The position numbers and the translations under genes were made by a program. Source: CAITNM01 sp037138055 (GTDB lineage: Bacteria; Pseudomonadota; Alphaproteobacteria; Paracaedibacterales; CAITNM01). From it: a stretch of 53,686 nt of DNA. Numbering within the stretch: the stretch's first letter is position 1; the number at the start of each line of letters is the position of its first letter. The notes below the pieces were generated by a model, which worked only from the letters and a program-made list of their open reading frames with translations, did no database searches and was not told the DNA's origin. The stretch is from positions 1 through 53,686 of the forward strand of contig JBAXJB010000008.1 of the NCBI GenBank assembly GCA_037138055.1. The letters are read 5' to 3'. This document shows, one piece after another, positions 41,615 to 50,100 of the stretch.

Positions 41615-42397
41615 CTATGCATCTGGAAACAAGATTTTGTTTTTGTAGTAGTGATTACTCACTGCAGCTATTGATTTATCGGTAGATGGAATGACTCCAT
41701 ATTCAAATGGCACTGTTCTAAAGCTATCTAATGATTCATGAATAATTATGTCTGCAACCCGCCTTAGTTCTAGCTCTCTTTCGCTTAATGCACGTTGAGG
41801 AGCAAAAAATTGCATCACCCACTGATCTCTGTCTTCTGGAATATCAACAAGTGTAGCTCCAACTTTTGAGGTTGCCCTTAAACTTGGTATGTTACATAAA
41901 TCTATAAGACCTCTGATTCCTTGAAATGGCAATTCACTTTCAACAAGTTCATTAGCTGCGTTACGAACAAAATGCTTTTCACCAATGAAAGGCGCAACTA
42001 ATTCCATTACCTTGGCATGAAGGTGGCCAAAATTCCCTCCTCCTTTATGTCCTTCGTCTAAGAAAACGTCATAGCATGCATATTCACCAGACGAAAAACC
42101 ATATGCCGAGGCTTTATCTGCGTAGAACTCACCTTCAGCATTTGAGAGATTTATCACACCAATTTTAGTGGCGCCTTTGTAAGCAAAGTAAGTTCCATGG
42201 ATAGAGCAGGGAAAAGATGCGTTCACACGTGATACAAAATCATTTATATCTTCAGCACTTGCTGCATCAGACATCACTAGACTAACATCGTCAGCAGTTG
42301 CTTTCCGTAAAGAAAACTCTTCATCTACTACCTCAGAGGCTGCATAAACACCCACTGAACTAACTAAAAAAAGTGCAAAAAGAAATAATCGAATCAT
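41615..42397 (-). CDS. Secreted GNAT-fold protein, paralog of 40756-41541
   Basis: The 260-residue product has signal peptide MIRLFLFALFLVSSVGVYAA. GNAT features are clearer than in the paralog: FSLRKATADDVSLVM at the start, a TYFAYKGATKIGVINLSNAE beta-hairpin, LDEGHKGGGNFGHLHAKVME at the acetyl-CoA loop (GGGNFG for Q/R-x-x-G-x-G/A) and GLIDLCNIPSLRATSKVGAT. The C-terminal 70 residues (RELELRRVADIIIHESLDSF) are a shared extension. The tandem duplication with strong retention of the core argues that both are functional. Substrate unknown. Confidence 0.76.
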   Translation of the reverse strand: MIRLFLFALFLVSSVGVYAASEVVDEEFSLRKATADDVSLVMSDAASAEDINDFVSRVNASFPCSIHGTYFAYKGATKIGVINLSNAEGEFYADKASAYGFSSGEYACYDVFLDEGHKGGGNFGHLHAKVMELVAPFIGEKHFVRNAANELVESELPFQGIRGLIDLCNIPSLRATSKVGATLVDIPEDRDQWVMQFFAPQRALSERELELRRVADIIIHESLDSFRTVPFEYGVIPSTDKSIAAVSNHYYKNKILFPDA

Positions 42398-42491
42398 AAA
42401 ACCCCGTAAAATTACAAACCAAAACCTGCGTTATAATATTTGTATTTTCAAAATGCGTCCAGCAATTAAGAATTGTTATTTTGAAATTTAG

Positions 42492-42520
42492 TTGCAAATA
42501 AAAAAATCTTTGTCTATATA
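42492..42520 (+). promoter_or_regulatory. Sigma-70-type promoter of the 42560 gene
   Basis: TTGCAA (42492-42497) and TATATA (42515-42520) have a 17-bp spacer. The start codon is 40 bp downstream with AAAGG just before it. Confidence 0.75.
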
Positions 42521-42559
42521 TACTTTACTAATAATCAAAAAAACTAAAAAGGAAATAAT

Positions 42560-43228
42560 ATGAAAAAATACGCATTAGTTTTATTCATGAGCGCTAGCAT
42601 TTTAGCAGCAGCAACACCAGTGGATTGTAACGATCCAATCAGTGCCGCTGAAGACACACAAATTCATGCACAAGCTATTACAGCTTATAATTCAAGAGCA
42701 AGTGAGCTAGACATTAAAATTTCTGCTCTTTCCGCTGAAGTAACTAGTTTTTGTGCACTAAGACTAACCTTTGGTGGTGATCTTAATCAAACAATGAACG
42801 CATTAGGTCTATGTTTTCCTGAATTTGCAGCAGAAGCAAAAACTTTCTTTGCTCCAAAACCAGCTGATTATAGTTACCCTGTTTGTTTAGACAATATTGT
42901 GAAAACTGCAGAAGCTTTTAGCGCGTATTCCGAATTGGTAGTTAGCATCACTAAGATCATAGACTCATTCCTTGAAGGTTTAAATGAGAGTTCTGCACTT
43001 GCACGCGAACATAACATCGACTTAACTATAGAACAAAGACAAGAAATTGCTGCACTAAGTGGAAGCATTACGAATGCACGTGGCCTGTCACATAAATTTA
43101 CTGATTTGTTGGCTGAAATGACTCTATTTTCTGCGCAAACACTAACGTGTTATTCAATAATTTCTAAGCAAATGCTTAGAAGTGATGTAGCACAGTTCAA
43201 CGAATTATTAGAATCAATGCAGCTCTAA
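42560..43228 (+). CDS. Secreted helical protein, function unknown
   Basis: The 222-residue product has signal peptide MKKYALVLFMSASILAAATP. The mature part is almost entirely helical, with long amphipathic stretches (YNSRASELDIKISALSAEVT, and LTIEQRQEIAALSGSITNAR) and four to five Cys residues that may form disulfides. A good promoter and SD precede it and a hairpin terminator follows, so it is an independent, probably well-expressed gene. No family is recognised. Confidence 0.75.
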   Translation: MKKYALVLFMSASILAAATPVDCNDPISAAEDTQIHAQAITAYNSRASELDIKISALSAEVTSFCALRLTFGGDLNQTMNALGLCFPEFAAEAKTFFAPKPADYSYPVCLDNIVKTAEAFSAYSELVVSITKIIDSFLEGLNESSALAREHNIDLTIEQRQEIAALSGSITNARGLSHKFTDLLAEMTLFSAQTLTCYSIISKQMLRSDVAQFNELLESMQL

Positions 43229-43242
43229 CATTAACTAAAAAC

Positions 43243-43277
43243 AAAAAAGGCTCTTGAAATTTTCAAGGGCCTTTTTC
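43243..43277. terminator. Bidirectional terminator between the 42560 gene and aquaporin
   Basis: GGCTCTTGAAA pairs with TTTCAAGGGCC (43249-43271) with an A run before and a T run after. It serves both convergent genes. Confidence 0.88.
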
Positions 43278-43294
43278 TTATCTGTCGTTTTGGT

Positions 43295-43969
43295 TTATTT
43301 TTCTTCTAAAACCTTAAACAGAACAACCGCCACCACAACAGCAATAAGCTGCGCCACAGCAAATAGCCACAACTGGTGCAACGCCCATCCGCCATGCATA
43401 ACAGCCACGCCAATACTACGCGCCATGTTCACTGACGTATTCGTAACAGGAATGGTAACTAAGTGAATAGCTGCCAAAGTTACGCCTAGGAAAATTCCGG
43501 TTACATCTGTTGGGAATTTCTTACGGGTAGTAGCAAGCACAGCCAATAGCAATACTGTTGTCATAATCGCTTCGGTAATTAAACAGCTGATTTCAGAATA
43601 CCCACCAGGTGAATGTTCCCCAAAACCATTACAAGCAAAGCCTACTGCGTGCACATTAAAATGCGCATGACCTTGGGCAATATGCAAAAGCGCATACGCA
43701 CCTACAATACCACCTACGATTTGCGCAATAATATAAGGTGCAACTTCACACGCTGGCAATTTTTTCGAAAAAGCAAGTGATAAGGTCACTGCCGGATTAA
43801 GGTGACAGCCAGAAATAGGCCCCAACCAATAAACAAGTAGCATTAGCGCAAACCCAAAGGTGAGTGCGATGCCTGCAAAACCTATATGTGTTCCAGCCAA
43901 AACAGCACTTCCACAACCAAAAAGCACTAACAGGCACGTTCCTAAACTCTCTGCAAGATATTTATTCAT
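43295..43969 (-). CDS. aqpZ: Aquaporin Z-like water channel with a variant second NPA box
   Basis: This 224-residue, six-TM MIP channel conducts water across the inner membrane. The first pore motif is normal (HLNPAV, Asn58-Pro59-Ala60). The second reads TNTSVNMARS: Asn181-Met182-Ala183-Arg184, so the Pro of the second NPA is Met. Selectivity-filter His169 and Arg184 remain, as in AqpZ. The loss of Pro may alter pore shape or speed. A terminator is shared with the convergent gene. It is a single transcription unit. Confidence 0.92.
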   Translation of the reverse strand: MNKYLAESLGTCLLVLFGCGSAVLAGTHIGFAGIALTFGFALMLLVYWLGPISGCHLNPAVTLSLAFSKKLPACEVAPYIIAQIVGGIVGAYALLHIAQGHAHFNVHAVGFACNGFGEHSPGGYSEISCLITEAIMTTVLLLAVLATTRKKFPTDVTGIFLGVTLAAIHLVTIPVTNTSVNMARSIGVAVMHGGWALHQLWLFAVAQLIAVVVAVVLFKVLEEK

Positions 43970-44039
43970 AGTTTCCTTACCCTTACTTTTGTTAATTTAA
44001 CGAATGTAGATTTATACTACAATTAAGTGTATATTTAAT

Positions 44040-44474
44040 TTAAATTTTAGTCAAATTTGACAAATACATTTGGGTAGCAATTTCATCCATTGCCTGGTTT
44101 TCTTTGTGTTGCAGCTCAGTATTGATACGTATTTCTTCGTTAGATTGTACTTTTTCAAGTTGCTTTTGTTCGGTGTATGCTTCGAACAACTGTTCCTGAA
44201 TTTTGTTTACTGTTTCTTTTAGTTCTTCGTTTTCTTGGGCGTACCTTTTATTCTCAGCAAGTTTTTGCCCCACAAATGCTTCTAAGGTGTCGGCACCATT
44301 AATATTGACCGAAGCAATTAGGCGCTCTGTATTAATGTATGATATGTTTTTTTCAATAGCATGAAGGCGAAGCTCAATCTGATTGGTCAACAACGCCATT
44401 TGTTGGCGTAATTGCTCAATATTGTGCTGTTTTACCCGTAGTAATTTACGAAGCGAATCAAAAAGTCGACTCAA
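44040..44474 (-). CDS. Coiled-coil protein, FliJ-like (tentative)
   Basis: The 144-residue protein is almost one continuous coiled coil (LRQQMALLTNQIELRLHAIE, then LKETVNKIQEQLFEAYTEQK). It starts LFDSLRKLLRVKQHN, and its C-terminal NQAMDEIATQMYLSN resembles the conserved FliJ end (D-E-x-A-x-x-x-Y/F). FliJ is the central stalk of the flagellar export ATPase FliI and has about this length. The remote fliOP pair at 31-32 kb shows that the genome retains flagellar export genes. Coiled coils match each other easily, so confidence is modest. Confidence 0.4.
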   Translation of the reverse strand: MSRLFDSLRKLLRVKQHNIEQLRQQMALLTNQIELRLHAIEKNISYINTERLIASVNINGADTLEAFVGQKLAENKRYAQENEELKETVNKIQEQLFEAYTEQKQLEKVQSNEEIRINTELQHKENQAMDEIATQMYLSNLTKI

Positions 44475-44530
44475 AAAACACCTAAATTCTTGCTACTTAT
44501 ACAAAACTTTAGCAAAGTAAGCGTAAATAA

Positions 44531-44884
44531 ATGGTAAGCGACATGATAAAAAAAATACGTAATGGATTTAAATATTCCTGTAATGGCCTAAAAGCCACAA
44601 TGAAAAATGATGCGTCATTTCGTCTAGAGGTATATGCCCTGCCCTTTGTGCTGATTTTATTAGCATTTTTTCAAGTATCTGCCTTTAGAAAAATGGTGAT
44701 GCTTGCTGCGTATTTACTTGTGCTTTGTTTGGAATTATTAAACAGTGCCATTGAAAAACTGGCTGACCGAATCACAACTGAACACGACGCAGCAATTGGT
44801 TTTGTGAAAGACGCAGCATCAGCATCAGTAATGCTAGCCTTTGTGGTGGTGGCCATTATTTGGATTGGTTGCCTGTGGTTTTAA
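44531..44884 (+). CDS. dgkA: Diacylglycerol kinase (prokaryotic DgkA)
   Basis: This 117-residue, three-TM enzyme phosphorylates diacylglycerol to phosphatidate using ATP. Family motifs are NGFKYSCNGLKATMKNDASF, then EVYALPFVL, ELLNSAIEKLADRITTEHDA and GFVKDAASASVMLA, with the catalytic Glu in ELLNSAIE. Its stop overlaps the ATG of eptA (TAATG). Phosphoethanolamine transfer from phosphatidylethanolamine releases diacylglycerol, so DgkA recycles the by-product of its neighbour. Confidence 0.97.
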   Translation: MVSDMIKKIRNGFKYSCNGLKATMKNDASFRLEVYALPFVLILLAFFQVSAFRKMVMLAAYLLVLCLELLNSAIEKLADRITTEHDAAIGFVKDAASASVMLAFVVVAIIWIGCLWF

Positions 44885-46545
44885 TGCAAAACCTTATATT
44901 CACCCTTATTGTTAGCTTAGGGATTCTGCTACCAGACTTGTTTCTGGGGCATATTTTAAAAGCAATAAGTTATGCCGTCCCTCTGCCTCACTTGGCAGGC
45001 GTGGTTTCGCTTGCGACGCTACTAAGCCCAGACTTGATTTTCAAAATGCTAACATGCACCATTCCCCTAACTAACCTACTAGGGGTGGTTGCGTTTTCAG
45101 CAACCTTAAGCTTTGTGCGCAATAGGTGGGCACTGGCTGTTGTAGTGGGGTTAATTATATTAACCCAAACCATACAAGTTAATCACTGGGCGTATTTTGG
45201 CGCGCCCATTCATTCGCAGGATATTTCCAAAGCCTTTGTTGAACTGGACGAAATAACCCAAACAGGGGCCTCGCTAGTTCATGTGCTTTGGTCAGTGTGG
45301 CTGACTTTAATCGCATCGTACGGATTAATAATTAGTGGCATACTTTATACAAAAAATCGCAAACAGCTGCCTTTTGCATGGGTTCTAATTGTATTAGCCC
45401 TGGGCATTACGCCGATATTGGCACATATAAAAGGGCCATCGTCCTTTTATACAAAACCTACCTACACCACCATTTACAATTCGGTTAGGGCCTTTTCTGA
45501 TTGGATAGTTCATTCCAAAAGCACCGTAAAAAGCCATGACTACAAGCCACACACAGTAACCTATAGCGCCCCCAAAGTTAAAAACGTGGTGCTGATTATG
45601 GGGGAAAGTTTAAGCAGTCGTTACATGCATTTATATGGGTACAATCAACCCAACACCCCGTATTTAGATTCCTTAAAAAACAATCCAAACTTTGCCTATG
45701 CCAAAGGCGTTTCAAGCAGTGTTTCAACGCGCACTTGCTTGCAGTTGTTTTTCAACACCTTCCACAACCCTGGTTTTGTTGAAAGCATTCGAAAAAAAGA
45801 CGCCAACCTGTTTCGATTAGCTCGTCACCAAGGGTATAAAACCTTTGTATTATCGGCCCAAAATGAAAAACTTTTCCACGATACAGGCACCGAATTTGTT
45901 GATGTGTTCGCATCTGAAAAAGAAATGCACCAAGCTTTGGCAGAAAAAGGTGATGAAGCCCTGCTAGATGCCATGGCAGTGCTTGAATTGGGTGATAAAA
46001 ATTTCATTGTTATCCACCTACGCCATATCCACTGTCCATTTGGCGCATATGCAAAATACCACCCAGAACTTGCCGTGGCTGTTGACCATAAAAACCGAGC
46101 TTCAGAAACCCAGCAAGAATATTCCAACGCCATTGCTTATCATGATTATTGGGTTAAACAATGCATTGAAAGGGTTCAAAAAATTCTACCAACTGACACA
46201 GTGGTGCTGTTCACCAGTGACCACGGACAATTACTGGGTGAGCGTGGACTTTTTGGTCATAACCAAATGCAACCTGAGGTGACCGATGTCCCCGTTTGGA
46301 TGCTGTCCATAAATGCTGACCCAGCGCTTATTGCACCGTTGAAGAACCAGCAGATCTTTAGTCATTATGATTTGGGCAAGCATGTTGCCAGCCTTTTCGG
46401 TGCCTCAATTTCCAACCCCAACGAACACCCTACCCTGCAATACGTTCACGGCAGTGAAATTTACAGCGCCTATGAATACATGCCTTGGGAAAAGTCTGCA
46501 CAGGGTGTGGCATTTTTGGAAAACCGCTGGGTTGGTCAAAATTAA
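44884..46545 (+). CDS. Phosphoethanolamine transferase, EptA-type
   Basis: The product is 553 residues from the ATG at 44884, overlapping the dgkA stop; the frame opens earlier at a TTG. About five N-terminal TMs are followed by a periplasmic alkaline-phosphatase-like domain: VVLIMGESLSSRYMHLYGYN (metal-site Glu), SVSTRTCLQLFF (Thr nucleophile), HIHCPFGAYAKYHPE and FTSDHGQLLGERGLFGHNQ (metal His/Asp). It transfers phosphoethanolamine to lipid A or other envelope glycans, lowering the negative charge. Cotranslated with dgkA. Whether lipid A is the true acceptor is not clear from sequence. Confidence 0.92.
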   Translation: MQNLIFTLIVSLGILLPDLFLGHILKAISYAVPLPHLAGVVSLATLLSPDLIFKMLTCTIPLTNLLGVVAFSATLSFVRNRWALAVVVGLIILTQTIQVNHWAYFGAPIHSQDISKAFVELDEITQTGASLVHVLWSVWLTLIASYGLIISGILYTKNRKQLPFAWVLIVLALGITPILAHIKGPSSFYTKPTYTTIYNSVRAFSDWIVHSKSTVKSHDYKPHTVTYSAPKVKNVVLIMGESLSSRYMHLYGYNQPNTPYLDSLKNNPNFAYAKGVSSSVSTRTCLQLFFNTFHNPGFVESIRKKDANLFRLARHQGYKTFVLSAQNEKLFHDTGTEFVDVFASEKEMHQALAEKGDEALLDAMAVLELGDKNFIVIHLRHIHCPFGAYAKYHPELAVAVDHKNRASETQQEYSNAIAYHDYWVKQCIERVQKILPTDTVVLFTSDHGQLLGERGLFGHNQMQPEVTDVPVWMLSINADPALIAPLKNQQIFSHYDLGKHVASLFGASISNPNEHPTLQYVHGSEIYSAYEYMPWEKSAQGVAFLENRWVGQN

Positions 46546-46577
46546 GTAATTTCTGAAATTTATATACCTGAAGTTAC

Positions 46578-46663
46578 TCACTGGATCATCACGTCGCTAC
46601 GCTCCTCATGAAGACGAGGCGTATCGTCTCCCTGAGCCTGCATCGCAGGCGTAAGGGTCCAGT
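46578..46663. repeat. Family A composite element
   Basis: It starts TCACTGGATCATCACGTCGC then TACGCTCCTCATGAAGACGA, and its right half has CCTGAGCCTGCATCGCAGGC with an end GGTCCAG. The linker TTCTATAAAATCCGCATTA follows. Confidence 0.85.
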
Positions 46664-46689
46664 TCTATAAAATCCGCATTACCCAGCAG

Positions 46690-46796
46690 ACCCCCGAACT
46701 TCGGCGCATCTGCGCCTTGTCAGGGGTAACAAAATTTTATGTTTAACCTTACTTGTCATCCCTGCGAAAGACCGTAGGTCTGAATGCGGGGATCTC
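46690..46796. repeat. Family B palindromes (two adjacent stem-loops)
   Basis: GACCCCCGAACTTCGGCGCA then TCTGCGCCTTGTCAGGGGTA is the reverse complement of the core of the 109-bp tandem repeat at 10386. It is followed by CATCCCTGCGAAAGACCG...GAATGCGGGGATC. This matches the 10263-10350 pair with the order of the two stem-loops reversed. Confidence 0.75.
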
Positions 46797-46847
46797 CGTC
46801 TTCTCTCGGCGTAATCAGAGACCCATTGATACTACCCTTAAGTTTGA

Positions 46848-46920
46848 ATCGCCTCAGCCTTTCGAGCTTCGCGATGACGGTTTTATCGTCTTTGCGAGCG
46901 CATAGCTGTAATCCACACTT
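46848..46920 (+). repeat. Family C repeat, third copy
   Basis: ATCGCCTCAGCCTTTCGAGC then TTCGCGATGACGG and CGTCTTTGCGAGCGCATAGC, ending in AATCCACACTTATT, is closely related to 28669-28758 and in the same orientation. It lies about 270 bp upstream of the NHL-protein gene. Confidence 0.8.
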
Positions 46921-46943
46921 ATTCTATAAATTCCGGACATTAT

Positions 46944-47027
46944 TCACTGGATCATCACGTCGCTGCGCTCCTCATGAAGACGAGAGTGAGTGGGTCATCC
47001 TGAGCCCTTTAGGGCGTCAGGATCCAG
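46944..47027. repeat. Family A composite element
   Basis: It starts TCACTGGATCATCACGTCGC and ends GGCGTCAGGATCCAG. Its left half is nearly identical to 46578, so two direct copies bracket the B and C palindromes in this 460-bp array. Short plus-strand frames here are repeat by-products. Confidence 0.85.
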
Positions 47028-47187
47028 AGGGTAATATCCACCCCTATACACTCTCATTATTTTTTTACTTACACAATAAATATTAATTAAACTTATATTT
47101 AAATTATAAGATTACTTAACATTATTTTAATTTCTATTTGCCATAATATTCTTACGTTCTTTCGGTGCAGAAAAAGGATTAAGAAAT
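47028..47187 (+). promoter_or_regulatory. AT-rich leader of the NHL-protein gene
   Basis: Between the repeat array and the ATG lies an A/T-rich stretch. TAATAT at about 47145 may be a -10 box; a good -35 is not clear. AAAAAGG precedes the start codon at about 10 nt. Confidence 0.3.
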
Positions 47188-50100
47188 ATGACTTCGGCAA
47201 ATATTCAACACAAAAACACTTTTTTAAATTGGGGCATTTCAATCGTCGTTGGACTGGTGTTATCTGCAGGTCTTAGTGCGACCGCTAGTTACGACGTTTC
47301 TACTATTGCGGGAAGTTCCGTTTCATTTTCCGGTGATGGCGCAATTGCCACTGCTGCCAGGTTACAGGATCCTTATGGTATTTTTGTGCATAGCTCTGGA
47401 GATGTATATTTTTCAGATAAGAACAATCAACGTATTCGAAAAATTACAGCAAGTACTGGGTTTATTTCAACCATTGCTGGAACAGGTACCATCGGTTTCA
47501 GTGGTGACAATGGAGCTGCCACTGCCGCTACTTTTCAATACCCTGCCGGAATTTGCCTGGATAGCTCAAATAATATTTATATTGCTGATTATTTTAATGG
47601 CCGTATTCGAAAAATAACGGCTACTACGGGGGTTATTTCCACTATTCAGACAGGATTAAATAAGCCCACTGGAATTTTCCTTGATAGCTCAAATACTATT
47701 TATTTTGCTGACAGTAATAACCATCGCGTATGTAAAATCGTCAGCGGAACTATGTCTGTCATTGCAGGAATAACAGGAACAGCTGGATTCTCCGGTGATG
47801 GTGCAGCTGCCACTGCTGCTATGTTAAATACTCCCGCTGGAATTTATGTTGATAGTTCAAATAATGTGTACATTGCTGATACTGGCAATCATCTTATTCG
47901 AAAAATTTCTGGCGGAATCATATCGACTATTGCTGGCACAACAGCAGGTTATTCAGGAGATGGTGCCTCAGCTAACGCAGCGTATATGTCAAACCCAGGT
48001 GGGGTTTGTAAAGATTCTACTGGTAAATTCTATTTTGCTGACACTGCAAATAATTGCATTAGACAAATTACAACAGCTGGCATTATTTCAACCCTTTCAG
48101 GATTTACTTCGGCCTTTACACTAAGCGGACCAAGGGGAATTTGTGTTGATAGTTCCAATAATCTTTATGTAGCTAACACCGGTGGTAGTAGCATTCTAAA
48201 ACGCACAAGTGGAGGGGCTGTTTCTATACTTTCTGCGTTTACTGGATTGACTGCCCCTCAAGGTATTTTTGTTGATAGTGTAAACAATATTTTTGTGGCA
48301 AACACCGGCGGTAATAATATTAAAATGCTTTGGGGTGCTGCTACTTTTGGCAGCGGTGCGGGACAATACGCACAAAATAGCGTTTATACAATTGCATCAT
48401 CTGTCACCCCGACTGGAATCTGGGCTGTTGGCAGTGCGACACCTAATAACATTAGAGTCTATTTTACAGATGCATCAGGCGTTATATTTTTCAAGCCTGC
48501 TAGCGCTTCCAATAGTTTAGGTACTGTTTATACAACTGCTGCAACTGCAGGAACCACTTCTGTTGGAATTTTTGGGGTAGCAGATACAACATCAGGAAGT
48601 ATTGATACTCTTTATTACACTAAAGGAGGATCAGCAAATAATATTTACAGACTCCCATATAACTACAATACACAATCAGGATCGACTACATCTGTTGCAG
48701 GCAGCACCTCAACTGCTGGTTTTAGTGGTGATGGTGCAACTGCTACTTCTTCACTGCTAAACAGTCCTTATGGAATTTATTTTGACGGGACTACAGTCTA
48801 TGTTTCAGACTCTGGCAATAACCGCATTCGCCAATTCACGGTTGGTGGCAACATTTCTACCTTTGCGGGACCAAATGGAGGATTTTCAAGTGATGGTACC
48901 CCAGCTACAACTGCCAAATTAAATAGCCCAAATAGCGTTTATGTTAATGGTTCCACAGTCTATGTTGCTGATTCTGGCAACCACCGTATTCGCACATTCA
49001 GTACAGTCGGTGGCCCTATTTCAACCATTGTAGGAACAGGCTCAGCTGGTTTCTTAGACGGCTCTACAACTGTTGCTGTGTTAAATTCTCCTCAAGGCGT
49101 GACTGCTGATACAGCAGGTAATATATACATTACCGAAATAGGAAATGACCGTATTCGCAAACTTACAGGGTCGACTGTTTCAACTCTTGCGGGAGGCTTT
49201 GGCGATGGCGGATTAGCCACTGCGGCTAATTTGAATAGTCCTTGGGCTTTAACCACAGATTCCAGCGGAAATATATATATAGCAGACTTTAGTAATTCAT
49301 TAATCCGAAAAATCGCCGTTGGAACAGGGATTATATCTACAATTGGAAGTCAAGCTAGCACAAATGGCTTAGCTGTTGATTCTGCTGGCAATGTATACAG
49401 CGCTAATTTTGGAAGTAATACAATTACCAAATTCACCCTTTCGGGCGGCACATACACGAGTTCTGTTTTTGCAGGCAGTGGAAGTGCCGGAAATGCGAAC
49501 GGAACTGGCACTGCAGCTTCGTTTAGAGGACCTTCTCGCATTGCTTTTGGCCCTTCGGGAAATCTTTATGTGGCAGATCAAACCAATCATGTTATTCGTA
49601 TGATTACCCCCTTAGGGGTAGTTAGCACTATTGCAGGAATAGCGCAAACATCTGGCTTTTTAGATGGCAACGGAACTATTGCTAAATTTCTTAATCCATC
49701 AGGCATTGCTGTTGATAGCTCTGAAAACATTTTTGTAACAGAGCAAAGTACTAATAGCACTATTAGAAAAATTATGAACAGTGGCGGTGTATATACTGTT
49801 TCAACTGTTGCTGGGGCAAATGGAACAACAGTTAATGGAGCCGGTTATGTTGATGGCTTAGGCACAGCAGCAAAATTTAACAACCCTGTTGGTATTGGAA
49901 TTGATAGAGCAGGAAGTATATACGTTGCAGATAGAAACAATAATAGGATTCGTCAAATCACTTATAGCGCTGGTGTGTATAGTGTTTCAACCATTGCAGG
50001 CGGCACTAGCGCTGGAACCACTGATGGAACAGGACTTGCCGCATTGTTCAATGGTCCGTCTGGCCTTTGTGTTGATAATTTTGGAAATATTTTGGTGGCG

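Noticed and set aside
46784..47086. Plus-strand 100-codon frame
   Set aside because: It consists entirely of family A, B and C palindromes and has no SD.
46546..47187. Stable RNA gene or tRNA hidden among hairpins
   Set aside because: All strong stems are explained by the dispersed palindrome families; no tRNA cloverleaf features were recognised here or in the other long gaps.
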